DNA of 9,560 bases from JAZDOH01 sp043798815 (GCA_043798815.1 JAZDOH010000066.1:1-9560); one strand, 5' to 3'. Counted from the first letter of the stretch, positions 1 through 7,067 are shown. Numbers and translations are program-made. The notes: generated from the sequence alone by a model not told the origin.

Positions 1-1
1 T

Positions 2-964
2 GACAGATCTATTATCAAAAAAAATCTTAAAAACACGCTGACGGAAACGAATTTTAAGGGCTATGAAAGAGTTTACAAGGGTAAGGTGCGCGACATGTAT
101 GTTAAAAACGGTCAGCGCTTTTTTGTAGCCACCGATCGTCAGTCCGCGTTCGACCGGATTCTGGCGGCCATTCCTTTTAAGGGCGCCGTTTTAAATCAGT
201 TCAGCAAATTTTGGTTTGAAAAAACCGCGGACATTGTGCCCAATCACATGATCGCCTCTCCGGATCCCAACGTCATGGTCATGAAAACTGTCAAAATTTT
301 CCCCATAGAAGTGGTGATCCGCGGATACATCACCGGAACTACAGACACTTCCGCCTGGATGAGCTACAGCAAGGGCGAACGAGTGTTTTGTGGCATTAAG
401 CTTCCGGAAGGACTTAAAAAGAATCAAAAATTCGATACACCCATCCTCACGCCAACCACTAAAGAAGAAAAACACGATGAGAAAATTTCGCGAGATGAAA
501 TCATTAGTCGCGGTATTGTGCCGGAAGCAAAATGGGCCAAAATTGAGGAGTATGCACTCAAGATCTTCACCCGCGGACAGGAAATCGCAAAAAGTAAAGG
601 CTACATCCTGGTGGATACCAAATATGAATTCGGTGAAGATGAAGCGGGCAACATTGTACTCGCGGACGAAGTACACACGCCCGATTCGTCCCGCTACTGG
701 GTCGCCGCAACGTATCAGGAGAGAATCGCGAAAGGGCAAGAACCGGAAAACTTTGAGAAAGAGTTTCTGCGCCTGTGGTTCAAGGAGCATTGCGACCCCT
801 ACAAAGATAAAGTTCTCCCGCCTGCCCCGGATGAGCTCGTGGAAGAGCTTTCGTCCCGCTACATCGACATTTATGAGAAAATCACCGGTCAAACGTTCGA
901 GTATCACGCCGACGAGCCAATCCATGCTAGAATTCAGACAAACTTAGACAAGTATTTTACTTAG
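2..964 (+). CDS. purC: Phosphoribosylaminoimidazole-succinocarboxamide synthase (SAICAR synthetase), 5' end cut by window
   Basis: PurC joins CAIR to aspartate using ATP to give SAICAR in cytosolic de novo purine synthesis. The frame is open from base 2 to a TAG at 962-964, giving 320 visible residues, which fits the longer Ade1-type family rather than the roughly 240-residue E. coli form. No ATG, GTG or TTG lies in frame before GTG 86. Starting there would remove the conserved N-terminal stretch TLTETNF (nt 35-55) and YKGKVRD (nt 74-94), the nucleotide-binding start of the family, so the true start is almost certainly just left of the window. Both family signatures are present: FPIEVVIRGYITG at nt 299-337 and LVDTKYEFG at nt 608-634, the latter followed by a conserved ADEVHTPDSSRYW block. 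The gene heads a purine cluster and its stop codon forms the first TAG of a heptamer repeat leading to purE. The family call is secure; only the exact start is unknown. Confidence 0.96.
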   Translation, partial: DRSIIKKNLKNTLTETNFKGYERVYKGKVRDMYVKNGQRFFVATDRQSAFDRILAAIPFKGAVLNQFSKFWFEKTADIVPNHMIASPDPNVMVMKTVKIFPIEVVIRGYITGTTDTSAWMSYSKGERVFCGIKLPEGLKKNQKFDTPILTPTTKEEKHDEKISRDEIISRGIVPEAKWAKIEEYALKIFTRGQEIAKSKGYILVDTKYEFGEDEAGNIVLADEVHTPDSSRYWVAATYQERIAKGQEPENFEKEFLRLWFKEHCDPYKDKVLPPAPDELVEELSSRYIDIYEKITGQTFEYHADEPIHARIQTNLDKYFT

Positions 965-995
965 TTCTTAGTCCATAGTCCTTAATCCTTATTTT
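962..995 (+). repeat. Degenerate tandem heptamer repeat (TAGTCCY) filling the purC-purE gap
   Basis: The sequence divides into 7-nt units starting at 962, 969, 976 and 983 plus a 6-nt remnant at 990-995, ending exactly at the purE ATG. The units are variants of TAGTCCY. The first TAG is the purC stop codon. Because 7 is not a multiple of 3, successive TAGs fall in different frames. No Shine-Dalgarno sequence is visible in the gap. A second, better-preserved array lies at 7406-7440 before ileS. Its role is unknown. Confidence 0.75.
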
Positions 996-1451
996 ATGCT
1001 CGTTCCAATCTTAATGGGTTCCAAATCCGATCAGCCTCATGCCGAAAGGATCGCCGAGATCCTGGCAAAGTTTGGCGTAAAAAGCGAACTTTATGTCGCT
1101 TCCGCCCACAAAGTTCCAGAGCTATGTTTGGATATCGTGAATGATTTCAATAAATCCGACGAACCAATTGTGTACGTGACGATGGCCGGACGCAGCAATG
1201 CTCTTTCGGGCTTTATCGCCGCCAACTCAGTTCATCCCGTAGTGGCCTGCCCACCGTTCAGCGACAAAGCGGATTATCTCATCAACATCCATTCCACGCT
1301 CAACATGCCATCGGATGCGCCGTGCATGACGGTGGTTGATCCCCAAAACGCCGCAATGGCTGTACTTCGCATTTTAGCGCTCACGGATAAAAAACTCAGG
1401 AAGCTGGTGGCGGAGCACATTCAAAGCGTGAAAGAAAAATTTAACAATTAA
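996..1451 (+). CDS. purE: Class II AIR carboxylase (PurE, CO2-dependent type)
   Basis: PurE makes CAIR, the substrate of PurC. At 151 residues the protein has the family length and fold markers: an N-terminal MGSKSD phosphate-binding loop (residues 7-12) and SAHK (36-39). Two features point to class II. Lys39 follows the His where class I enzymes have Arg (SAHR), and the block AGRSNALSG (from residue 64) followed by ACPPFSD replaces the class I GAGGAAHLPG-type loop. Both resemble, from memory, Treponema denticola PurE and the carboxylase domain of animal PAICS. Class II enzymes carboxylate AIR directly with CO2, so no PurK or N5-CAIR is needed; no purK is in the window, but the genome may carry one. 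The gene lies 31 nt after purC, behind a heptamer repeat and without a visible ribosome binding site, and 1 nt before purB. The family call is very secure and the class II call strong. Confidence 0.95.
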   Translation: MLVPILMGSKSDQPHAERIAEILAKFGVKSELYVASAHKVPELCLDIVNDFNKSDEPIVYVTMAGRSNALSGFIAANSVHPVVACPPFSDKADYLINIHSTLNMPSDAPCMTVVDPQNAAMAVLRILALTDKKLRKLVAEHIQSVKEKFNN

Positions 1452-1452
1452 T

Positions 1453-2793
1453 ATGATCACCTCACTCTCTCCTCTCGATGGCCGGTATAAAAACAAGATG
1501 GGCGCCTTGTCCGAATATTTTTCGGAATACGGGCTCATCAAATTGCGACTGACTGTTGAAATTTATTATCTTATGGCGCTTTCGGCGGAAAAAGGAGTCC
1601 CCGAAGTGCATTCTTTTTCCAATAAAGAATTGGAATTGTTGCACAACCTCATTCGAAAATTCGACACCAAAGAAGCGGAGCGGGTAAAGGCCATCGAAAA
1701 AACCACGAATCATGACGTGAAAGCGGTGGAATACTACCTGCGAGAAAAATTGGAAAAAACTAGTCTGAAAAAAGTCATGAGCTTTTTGCATTTCGCCCTG
1801 ACTTCAGAAGACGTGAACAACCTGGCGTACGCCCTGATGCTCAAGGATGGCGGAGGCACAGTGATTTTACCCCTCATGCGCGAGTTGAACAAAAAAATTG
1901 TTCAGCTTGCTAAAGCTTGGCGCCGCGTTCCCCTGCTCTCACTCACTCATGGCCAACCCGCCACCCCCACCACTGTGGGGAAAGAATTTTTGGTGTTTGC
2001 GCATCGGCTGGAACGGCAAATCAAATATCTGGAAAAACAAGATGTTTTGGGAAAATTGAATGGGGCTTCCGGCAATTGGAGCGCGCATCTGGCCGCTTAC
2101 CCCAAAGTGGATTGGATGAAGTTCAGCCAAAAATTCGTGAACAACCTGGGGCTGGGTTTCAACCCCTATACCACTCAAATCGAACCGCATGATTACATGT
2201 CGGAAATTTTCGACACGGTGGCTCGCTTTAACACCATCCTCATCGATTTCAATCGCGATGTGTGGGGTTACATCAGCCGCGGTGTGTTCACCCAAAAACG
2301 CAAAGAGGGCGAAGTGGGCAGTTCTACCATGCCGCACAAAGTGAACCCCATTGATTTCGAAAATTCCGAGGGAAATTTGGGGTTGGCCAACGCCCTGCTC
2401 CGGCATTTTTCCGAAAAACTGCCCATCAGCCGATTCCAACGCGACCTTTCCGACAGCACCGTTCAACGGAACATCGGGACGGCGTTTGGTTATTCTCTGC
2501 TGGCCTACCAATCCACGTTAAAGGGTTTGGAGAAATTAGAACTCAACCGGGTGGCCACCGAATCCGAACTCAAAGACCGATGGGAACTTTTGGCAGAACC
2601 CATTCAAACCGTCATGCGCAAACATGGAGTGACGAATGCCTATGAAAAACTCAAGGACGTCACGCGCGGGAAAAAGCTGGACGAAAAAAACATGCGCGCC
2701 TTCATTCAATCCCTCAAACTCCCGCGGGAAGTCAAAGAGCGGCTCTTAAGGCTCACCCCGGCCCGATACATTGGATTGGCGGATAAACTCTAA
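1453..2793 (+). CDS. purB: Adenylosuccinate lyase
   Basis: PurB catalyses two beta-eliminations of fumarate: SAICAR to AICAR in IMP synthesis, and adenylosuccinate to AMP. The 446 residues match the E. coli-like long subgroup (about 456). The N-terminus SPLDGRY is typical, TNHDVKAVEYYL and FALTSEDVNNLAYALML are conserved substrate-site blocks, and LTHGQPATP carries the catalytic His (residue 166). The fumarase/aspartase superfamily signature GSSTMPHKVNP lies at residues 289-299; its serines (290-291) sit in the mobile loop that supplies the catalytic base. ATG 1453 is chosen because it follows the purE stop by one base and gives the expected N-terminus. The leader is A/T-rich with no Shine-Dalgarno sequence, consistent with translational coupling to purE. 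No anomaly is seen. Confidence 0.97.
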   Translation: MITSLSPLDGRYKNKMGALSEYFSEYGLIKLRLTVEIYYLMALSAEKGVPEVHSFSNKELELLHNLIRKFDTKEAERVKAIEKTTNHDVKAVEYYLREKLEKTSLKKVMSFLHFALTSEDVNNLAYALMLKDGGGTVILPLMRELNKKIVQLAKAWRRVPLLSLTHGQPATPTTVGKEFLVFAHRLERQIKYLEKQDVLGKLNGASGNWSAHLAAYPKVDWMKFSQKFVNNLGLGFNPYTTQIEPHDYMSEIFDTVARFNTILIDFNRDVWGYISRGVFTQKRKEGEVGSSTMPHKVNPIDFENSEGNLGLANALLRHFSEKLPISRFQRDLSDSTVQRNIGTAFGYSLLAYQSTLKGLEKLELNRVATESELKDRWELLAEPIQTVMRKHGVTNAYEKLKDVTRGKKLDEKNMRAFIQSLKLPREVKERLLRLTPARYIGLADKL

Positions 2794-2797
2794 CAAA

Positions 2798-3736
2798 ATG
2801 ATTAAATCCTTGCGCACCGGAAGCCTTCTCGCTGTTTCCGCTGTCATGCTGTTTTCCACTTACACCGTTTTCAACAAAGTGCTTGTGGCTAATGTCTCCC
2901 CCTTAACTTTGGCAGCCGTGAGCCAGGGAATCTCGATTTTTGTGGTGATCTTATTTTTCGGCGCCATTCCGGAATTCAAAAAAATCATTAAAATGCCCCT
3001 GCGCGAGGTGGCTGCCATCATCGCGATTGGAGTCTTGGGAACGGTGGCAGGGCCCGTATTGTTTTTAAAAGGACTGGAACATGCTTCCGCAGTCAACGCC
3101 ATTCTGCTGGCAGAGCTTGATACCGTTTTCGTTCCGCTGATCGCCGCTCTTTGGCTCAAAAACAAAATCACAGGTCATGAAATTGGAGGCGGCATCTTGA
3201 TGTTGGGAGGGTTTTACTACATTTTTACAGAAGGATTGAAAATCGGATTGGATTTTCGCTTGGGAGATATTTACATAGCCCTCTCCGCTCTTTGCTATGC
3301 TTTTTCCATCAATACGTTTAAAAAATACCTCCACAGCATCCCTTCCGAACGTGTGATGATCATTGGGGATACCATCGGCGTACTTCTCTTGTTTTTTGCA
3401 GCTCCGACCCTTTTGTTCATGCCTCACAATTTCGCTCCGATCTTCCGGCCGGAAATTTTTAAACCACTTCTTGTTTTCTCCATCATTGCTATCGCCCTGG
3501 CACGGTTTTTATGGTTCAAGGCAGTGGATTTACTTCCTGCTTACCGAGCTACGCTCATTTCCCTTCTCTCTCCGCTTTTGGCGTTGATGTTAGCGGCCGT
3601 CGTGCTAAAGGAACCTCTGAGTTGGTATCACATGATCGGCGGCTCTTTGGTGCTCGTGGGCATGTCTTTGGGAGTGTTTAGCGAACTGGGAGATTCTCAG
3701 GAAAAAACCCACCAGCGCGTCAAACAACACGTTTAA
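2798..3736 (+). CDS. EamA/DMT-family transporter, first of a tandem pair
   Basis: This 312-residue inner-membrane protein is very hydrophobic, with about ten predicted membrane segments arranged as two EamA-type repeats (five helices each), the usual DMT (drug/metabolite transporter) layout. Typical elements include the helix-end MLGGFYYIF block at the end of the first half and, in the second half, LWFKAVDLLPAYRATLISLLSP followed by a KEPLSWYHMIGG motif near the C-terminus. ATG 2798 is preferred over an in-frame TTG at 2771, which would overlap purB by 23 nt and add a polar stretch; ATG 2798 falls 4 nt after the purB stop. Substrate cannot be read from sequence, since EamA proteins export amino acids, nucleobase-like metabolites or other small molecules. 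Placement between purB and nucleotide genes is suggestive of a purine-related substrate, but that is only inference. Confidence 0.9.
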   Translation: MIKSLRTGSLLAVSAVMLFSTYTVFNKVLVANVSPLTLAAVSQGISIFVVILFFGAIPEFKKIIKMPLREVAAIIAIGVLGTVAGPVLFLKGLEHASAVNAILLAELDTVFVPLIAALWLKNKITGHEIGGGILMLGGFYYIFTEGLKIGLDFRLGDIYIALSALCYAFSINTFKKYLHSIPSERVMIIGDTIGVLLLFFAAPTLLFMPHNFAPIFRPEIFKPLLVFSIIAIALARFLWFKAVDLLPAYRATLISLLSPLLALMLAAVVLKEPLSWYHMIGGSLVLVGMSLGVFSELGDSQEKTHQRVKQHV

Positions 3737-3737
3737 T

Positions 3738-4679
3738 ATGAAAAAACAAATCCTTTGGGGCTCCATTGCAGCGCTGGTGTCGACGATTTTCATCTCAAGC
3801 AATTCCACTTTCACCAAAATTCTGCTAGAGCGTTTTTCCACGTATTCGCTCGCGGCCATTGCGCAGATTTTTTCCGTGATCACGATTGCTTTCTTTTTTG
3901 GCGCGCTTCCGGAACTTAAAAAACTCAAAAACCTATCTTACAAAGTGATTTGGGGGCTCGTCATCGTCGGCATTCTTTCAGCTGTAATCCAACCTCTATT
4001 CCTGTACACAGGACTTGTAAAAACCTCGGCGATCAACGGCGCGCTCATCAGTCGCACGCAAATGGTGATTGTGAGCATTATTTCCACGCTCTGGCTCCGG
4101 GAACGGATTACGCCCCATCAAATCGTTGGCACTTTCATCATGCTTGGAGGCGCTTATTTCATCGCCACTCACGGGCTTTTAGAATCACTTTCGTGGGGCA
4201 GCGGGGATTTACTGCTCTTCGCAGCCGCGTTTTTTGGCGCGCTCTCCACAACGGTTTTCAAACGCTTTTCCACCGAGGTTTCTCCACAGTTGGTGGTGCT
4301 CACGCGCAACCTGCTCGGCATTTTACTCAATCTCACCATCGTCCCTTTCATTTTCCAATTCAAACACGATTTCAATCCGATTTTTGACGTTAAGGTGCTC
4401 GCGGTGCTCACCGTGTTTTCACTCATCGTGATCGTGGGTTCCCAATCACTGTGGTACAAGGCGGTAGAAGTCATTCCGGCCAACCGCGCGAGCAACATCG
4501 GCATGACCTCCCCCATCTTCGGCGTGCTCTTTGCCATGGGCATTTTGGGAGAAAAGTTTACCGCTTATCACATGATTGGGGGTATACTGATTCTGATCGG
4601 GCTTTTTTTCACTACGCTCCATCACCAAAAAAATCCACAACACGCCACTCATTTAAAAGCGCGAAGCTGGAATAACTAG
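3738..4679 (+). CDS. EamA/DMT-family transporter, second of a tandem pair
   Basis: A 313-residue polytopic membrane protein and clear paralogue of the preceding gene. Matching blocks occur in the same order: FFGALPELKKL against FFGAIPEFKKI, IMLGGAYFIATHGL against LMLGGFYYIFTEGL, LWYKAVEVIPANRA against LWFKAVDLLPAYRA, and YHMIGG near the C-terminus in both. About ten helices in two EamA repeats are expected. The ATG is one base after the upstream stop, so the pair is probably translationally coupled; a local duplication followed by divergence is the simplest origin. The two could act as separate transporters or as a heteromer, since short relatives in this superfamily can pair. Substrate is unknown. 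Confidence 0.9.
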   Translation: MKKQILWGSIAALVSTIFISSNSTFTKILLERFSTYSLAAIAQIFSVITIAFFFGALPELKKLKNLSYKVIWGLVIVGILSAVIQPLFLYTGLVKTSAINGALISRTQMVIVSIISTLWLRERITPHQIVGTFIMLGGAYFIATHGLLESLSWGSGDLLLFAAAFFGALSTTVFKRFSTEVSPQLVVLTRNLLGILLNLTIVPFIFQFKHDFNPIFDVKVLAVLTVFSLIVIVGSQSLWYKAVEVIPANRASNIGMTSPIFGVLFAMGILGEKFTAYHMIGGILILIGLFFTTLHHQKNPQHATHLKARSWNN

Positions 4680-4680
4680 T

Positions 4681-5238
4681 ATGATCATCGGACTCACCGG
4701 ATCCATGGGCGCAGGCAAAGGAGAAGTCGTCAAAATTCTTGAACGGCTTGGGTTTAAGTACATCACCCTTTCCCAAATGGTACGCGAAGAAGCCCGTCAC
4801 CGTGGCATCCCGGAGGAACGGGAAAAATTGATGGAGGTTGGGAATTCCATGCGTAAAAAACATGGCCCAGGCGTGCTGGCAAAACTTGCTCTTCAAAAAA
4901 TCCAAGCGCATGCGCATGACAAATGGGTCATTGACGGAATACGAAACCCTGCGGAAATTGAAGAATTAAAAAAGGATGAAAACGCGCACATTTGGGGGAT
5001 CATAGCCGATCAGGATTTTTTGATTTCCCGAATCCTTCGACGTGCCCGCCCAAGCGACCCAAAAACTCATCAGGAAGTCCTTGACCGGATCCAGCGTGAA
5101 TGGGGCAAGGGAGAACCCCAGGACGGCCAGCAAATGGAGCGTTGCATGCGCCACACGGATTCCCTGATTGAAAACGAAGGATCGCTCCAGGAATTGGACA
5201 AAAAAGTGATGGAACTTTACAATAGCCTCCAGTCATGA
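4681..5238 (+). CDS. P-loop kinase of UPF0200 / dephospho-CoA-kinase-like type (substrate unknown)
   Basis: This 185-residue cytosolic protein begins with a Walker A loop GSMGAGKG (residues 7-14) of the nucleoside-monophosphate-kinase/dephospho-CoA kinase superfamily. Further blocks are MVREEARHRG (33-42), KKHGPGVLA (59-67), a Walker B-like VIDGIRNPAEIEEL (83-96), a basic LID-like RRARPSDP (120-127), and a C-terminal DSLIENEGSLQEL (160-172). The order and wording recall archaeal UPF0200 proteins more than true CoaE. It starts one base after the transporter stop and its TGA overlaps the start of the dCMP deaminase (ATGA), so a nucleotide-related substrate such as a (d)NMP is plausible but unproven. 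A CoaE role is the main alternative. The fold call is secure; the substrate is not. Confidence 0.85.
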   Translation: MIIGLTGSMGAGKGEVVKILERLGFKYITLSQMVREEARHRGIPEEREKLMEVGNSMRKKHGPGVLAKLALQKIQAHAHDKWVIDGIRNPAEIEELKKDENAHIWGIIADQDFLISRILRRARPSDPKTHQEVLDRIQREWGKGEPQDGQQMERCMRHTDSLIENEGSLQELDKKVMELYNSLQS

Positions 5239-5702
5239 ATTACAAACGACCTTCAAAAGACGAATATTTTATGGAACTTGCCCGCACGGTGGGCACCCGC
5301 AGCACGTGCCCCAAAGCGCAGGTGGGCGCCGTTCTGGTAAAAGACGGTTCAATCATTTCCACAGGCTACAACGGCGCCCCCATGGGGGAAAAGCATTGTG
5401 ATGAAGTCGGACACAACGAATCTCCGGACGGTCATTGCCAGCGCGCCGTGCACGCAGAACTCAACGCCGTCCTCCAGGCCGCCAAACACGGCAACGCCAC
5501 CAACGGATCCACCCTCTACATCACTCACTTCCCCTGCAATAACTGCCTCAAGGCCATCCGAAACGCCGGCATTGTGGATATCGTCTACGAGGTTCCTTAT
5601 AAAAATCACGAAAACTTCATCAGTCTCAATTTCTTCCAGTTACGGCAAGTAAAGGTGAAAATTGATAAGCCGGAGATTAAAAATAAAAAATTAGTGAAAT
5701 AA
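5235..5702 (+). CDS. dCMP deaminase-family zinc enzyme (ComEB-like)
   Basis: The protein (155 residues) carries the zinc deaminase signature: HAE at residues 73-75 (His ligand and catalytic Glu) and PCNNC at 100-104 (two Cys ligands). The N-terminal half has STCPKAQVGAVLVKDG and ISTGYNGAPMG, typical of dCMP deaminases. Extra Cys/His residues (C25, C55, H67/C68) resemble the second structural zinc site of phage T4 dCMP deaminase and ComEB. It would convert dCMP to dUMP, feeding thymidylate synthesis, in the cytosol. Its ATG overlaps the upstream kinase stop by 4 nt, a classic coupling arrangement. The tail after about residue 135 is Lys-rich and low complexity. Other cytidine-type substrates are possible, but dCMP is by far the best fit. 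Confidence 0.93.
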   Translation: MNYKRPSKDEYFMELARTVGTRSTCPKAQVGAVLVKDGSIISTGYNGAPMGEKHCDEVGHNESPDGHCQRAVHAELNAVLQAAKHGNATNGSTLYITHFPCNNCLKAIRNAGIVDIVYEVPYKNHENFISLNFFQLRQVKVKIDKPEIKNKKLVK

Positions 5703-5756
5703 GATGAGGGTAATTTATGTCAGTTCATTGGTATATTTGAAACCCAAAAATACTCC

Positions 5757-6173
5757 ATGAAAAAGGTTCTCTTCATATGCATGAGCAATTCCAGAAGAAG
5801 CCAAATGGCCGAAGCAATTTACAAATCTTTGGGTGGTTCAGCAAAAAGCGCCGGAATAGACCCTGCGGGGGGGGATTACCAGATTGACCCCAACGTCATT
5901 TCCGCCTTGAAAGAAATGAAAATTGAGACAAAAGGTTTAAAGACAAAACAATTAACTGAAGAAATGTTGGATGAGGCCGATAAAATCATCACCTTTCGAT
6001 GTGCCGACCTTGTACCTAAAAAATATCACGCCAAAATCGAGGATTGGGATCTGGGAGCGAAGAGACAGGTTGGACAAAAGCAAGCTGAAAGAACTTTGGA
6101 TGAAATAAGGATGTATTGCGATTTGATTTATCAAAAAGTAAAACGCTTTAAAGAACAGTTAGAAATTTCATGA
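5757..6173 (+). CDS. Low-molecular-weight phosphotyrosine phosphatase-like / ArsC-fold protein
   Basis: The 138-residue protein begins MKKVLFICMSNSRRSQMAEA. This is the CX5R(S) phosphate-binding loop of the LMW-PTP/thioredoxin-coupled ArsC fold, with C8 as nucleophile and R14 and S15 following. Usual ArsC proteins read CTGNSCRS; here Gly10 is Ser and Cys13 is Arg. C82 lies near the place of the ArsC relay cysteine, but no partner Cys is found around 89, so arsenate reduction by the Bacillus-type disulfide relay is unlikely. A likely general-acid Asp lies in EDWDLG (residues 95-100). The gene is separated from the deaminase by 54 nt with no convincing promoter or ribosome binding site, and from the next gene by 69 nt. 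A protein-tyrosine or small-molecule phosphatase is the most cautious reading. Confidence 0.78.
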   Translation: MKKVLFICMSNSRRSQMAEAIYKSLGGSAKSAGIDPAGGDYQIDPNVISALKEMKIETKGLKTKQLTEEMLDEADKIITFRCADLVPKKYHAKIEDWDLGAKRQVGQKQAERTLDEIRMYCDLIYQKVKRFKEQLEIS

Positions 6174-6183
6174 AGCAATTTGA

Positions 6184-6212
6184 TTGACAGGTGAACGAAT
6201 ATTTACTACACT
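6184..6212 (+). promoter_or_regulatory. Sigma70-type promoter for the Bro-N gene
   Basis: A perfect -35 TTGACA at 6184-6189 is followed after exactly 17 nt by TACACT at 6207-6212, a good -10. Transcription would begin near 6219, leaving a leader of roughly 24 nt before the ATG at 6243. This is the clearest promoter in the window and makes the downstream gene independent of the phosphatase transcript. Confidence 0.72.
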
Positions 6213-6218
6213 AGAGTC

Positions 6219-6231
6219 ATTATTAAGTAAT
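6219..6231. promoter_or_regulatory. Imperfect 13-nt palindrome at the presumed transcription start
   Basis: ATTATTAAGTAAT is a palindrome with one mismatched pair, lying just after the -10 element and across the expected start of transcription. Such a position suits a repressor or autoregulatory site, but A/T-rich palindromes this short arise by chance. No LexA-like box (CTGT-N8-ACAG or GAAC-N4-GTTC) was found, even though the gene is DinD-like. Confidence 0.25.
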
Positions 6232-6242
6232 CTAAAGAATTT

Positions 6243-7067
6243 ATGGAAACAGCCAAACTCGCTCTTTTTGAGGGCAAAGTCATTCGAAAAATAATTCATA
6301 ACAATGAGTGGTGGTTTTCGGTGGTAGATGTTTGCGAAGCACTCACATATAGTGTTGATGCCGGAGCATATTGGAGAAAGTTAAAACAAAGATTGGCAGA
6401 AGAGAGTAGTCAGGTCGTGACATTTTGTCACGGACTGAAATTAGAAGCTTCTGACGGCAAAAAATATGAAACAGATTGCGCCAATACCGAGGGCATCTTT
6501 CGCATCATCCAGTCTATCCCCTCACCCAAGGCCGAGCCTTTTAAGCGTTGGCTGGCCAAGGTAGGGTATGAAAGGGTTCAGGAGATTGAAGATCCGGAGC
6601 TAGCCACCAAGCGAACCAGGGCTCTCTACAAAGCCAAGGGCTATTCCGACGTTTGGATTGAAAAACGGATGCGTGGTATAGCAATTCGTGAAGAATTGAC
6701 GGACGAATGGAAAAATCGAGGAGTCAAAGGGCAAAAAGAATACGCTATTTTAACAGCGGAAATTTCCAAAGCCGCCTTCGACATGACGCCTTCAGAATAT
6801 AAAAAACTGAAAGGGCTTGAGCGTGAAAATTTACGGGATCACATGAGCGATTTAGAGCTCATCTTTTCGATGCTGGGCGAAGCTTCCACAACCGAAATCA
6901 CCAGGAGTAAAGAAGCGCAAGGATTTGATCAGAGTAAAAAAGCAGCCTACGAGGGAGGATCCATTGCCGGCAACGCCCGGAAGGAACTGGAAAACAAAAC
7001 CGGCAAACGAGTTTCTACAAAGCAAAATTATTTAAAATCGCCTGAAAATAAGAAATTCCTTCAATAA
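6243..7067 (+). CDS. Bro-N domain protein with DinD-like C-terminal region
   Basis: The 274-residue protein has an N-terminal Bro-N domain (about residues 1-115), recognised from the pattern LALFEGKVIRKIIHNNEWWFSVVDVCEAL (5-33), the YWRKLKQRL helix and FKRWLAKVGYERVQEIEDPELA (100-121). Bro-N occurs in phage antirepressors and baculovirus BRO proteins and often binds DNA. The second half (about 125-255) resembles E. coli DinD: KKLKGLERENLRDHMSDLELIFSMLGEASTTEI aligns in style with the DinD DHMGSTELAANLFRATQTEE region, and a GNARKELENKTGKRV end follows. DinD is LexA-controlled in E. coli and inhibits RecA in vitro; a similar role here is inference. The gene has its own good promoter and only a weak AAAG before the ATG. 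No integrase or phage gene lies nearby, so it looks like a solitary accessory gene. Confidence 0.85.
   Translation: METAKLALFEGKVIRKIIHNNEWWFSVVDVCEALTYSVDAGAYWRKLKQRLAEESSQVVTFCHGLKLEASDGKKYETDCANTEGIFRIIQSIPSPKAEPFKRWLAKVGYERVQEIEDPELATKRTRALYKAKGYSDVWIEKRMRGIAIREELTDEWKNRGVKGQKEYAILTAEISKAAFDMTPSEYKKLKGLERENLRDHMSDLELIFSMLGEASTTEITRSKEAQGFDQSKKAAYEGGSIAGNARKELENKTGKRVSTKQNYLKSPENKKFLQ

Noticed and set aside
86..88. GTG as the purC start
   Set aside because: It would remove the conserved TLTETNF and YKGKVRD segments, which are in frame and intact upstream; the frame is open to the window edge.
191..925. Long reverse-strand frame (244 codons) opposite purC
   Set aside because: Shadow of purC in a non-stop antisense frame; composition and motifs match no family and purC is certain.
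1939..2511. Reverse-strand frame (190 codons) opposite purB
   Set aside because: Antisense shadow of strongly conserved purB sequence including the SSxMPHKxNP signature.
2771..2773. TTG start for the first transporter
   Set aside because: It overlaps purB by 23 nt and adds a polar stretch; ATG 2798 has normal operon spacing.
5703..5756. Promoter before the phosphatase gene
   Set aside because: TATATT at 5732-5737 has no acceptable -35 at 16-18 nt; nothing supportable.
5757..6173. Arsenate reductase (arsC) assignment
   Set aside because: The Cys in the P-loop and the second relay Cys expected near residue 89 are missing, and no ars genes are nearby.
4681..6173. Alternative genetic code with TGA as glycine
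   Set aside because: TGA ends two genes exactly where the proteins should end (5236-5238 and 6171-6173).
6174..6242. LexA box upstream of the DinD-like gene
   Set aside because: No CTGT-N8-ACAG or GAAC-N4-GTTC pattern is present; only a 13-nt A/T-rich imperfect palindrome.
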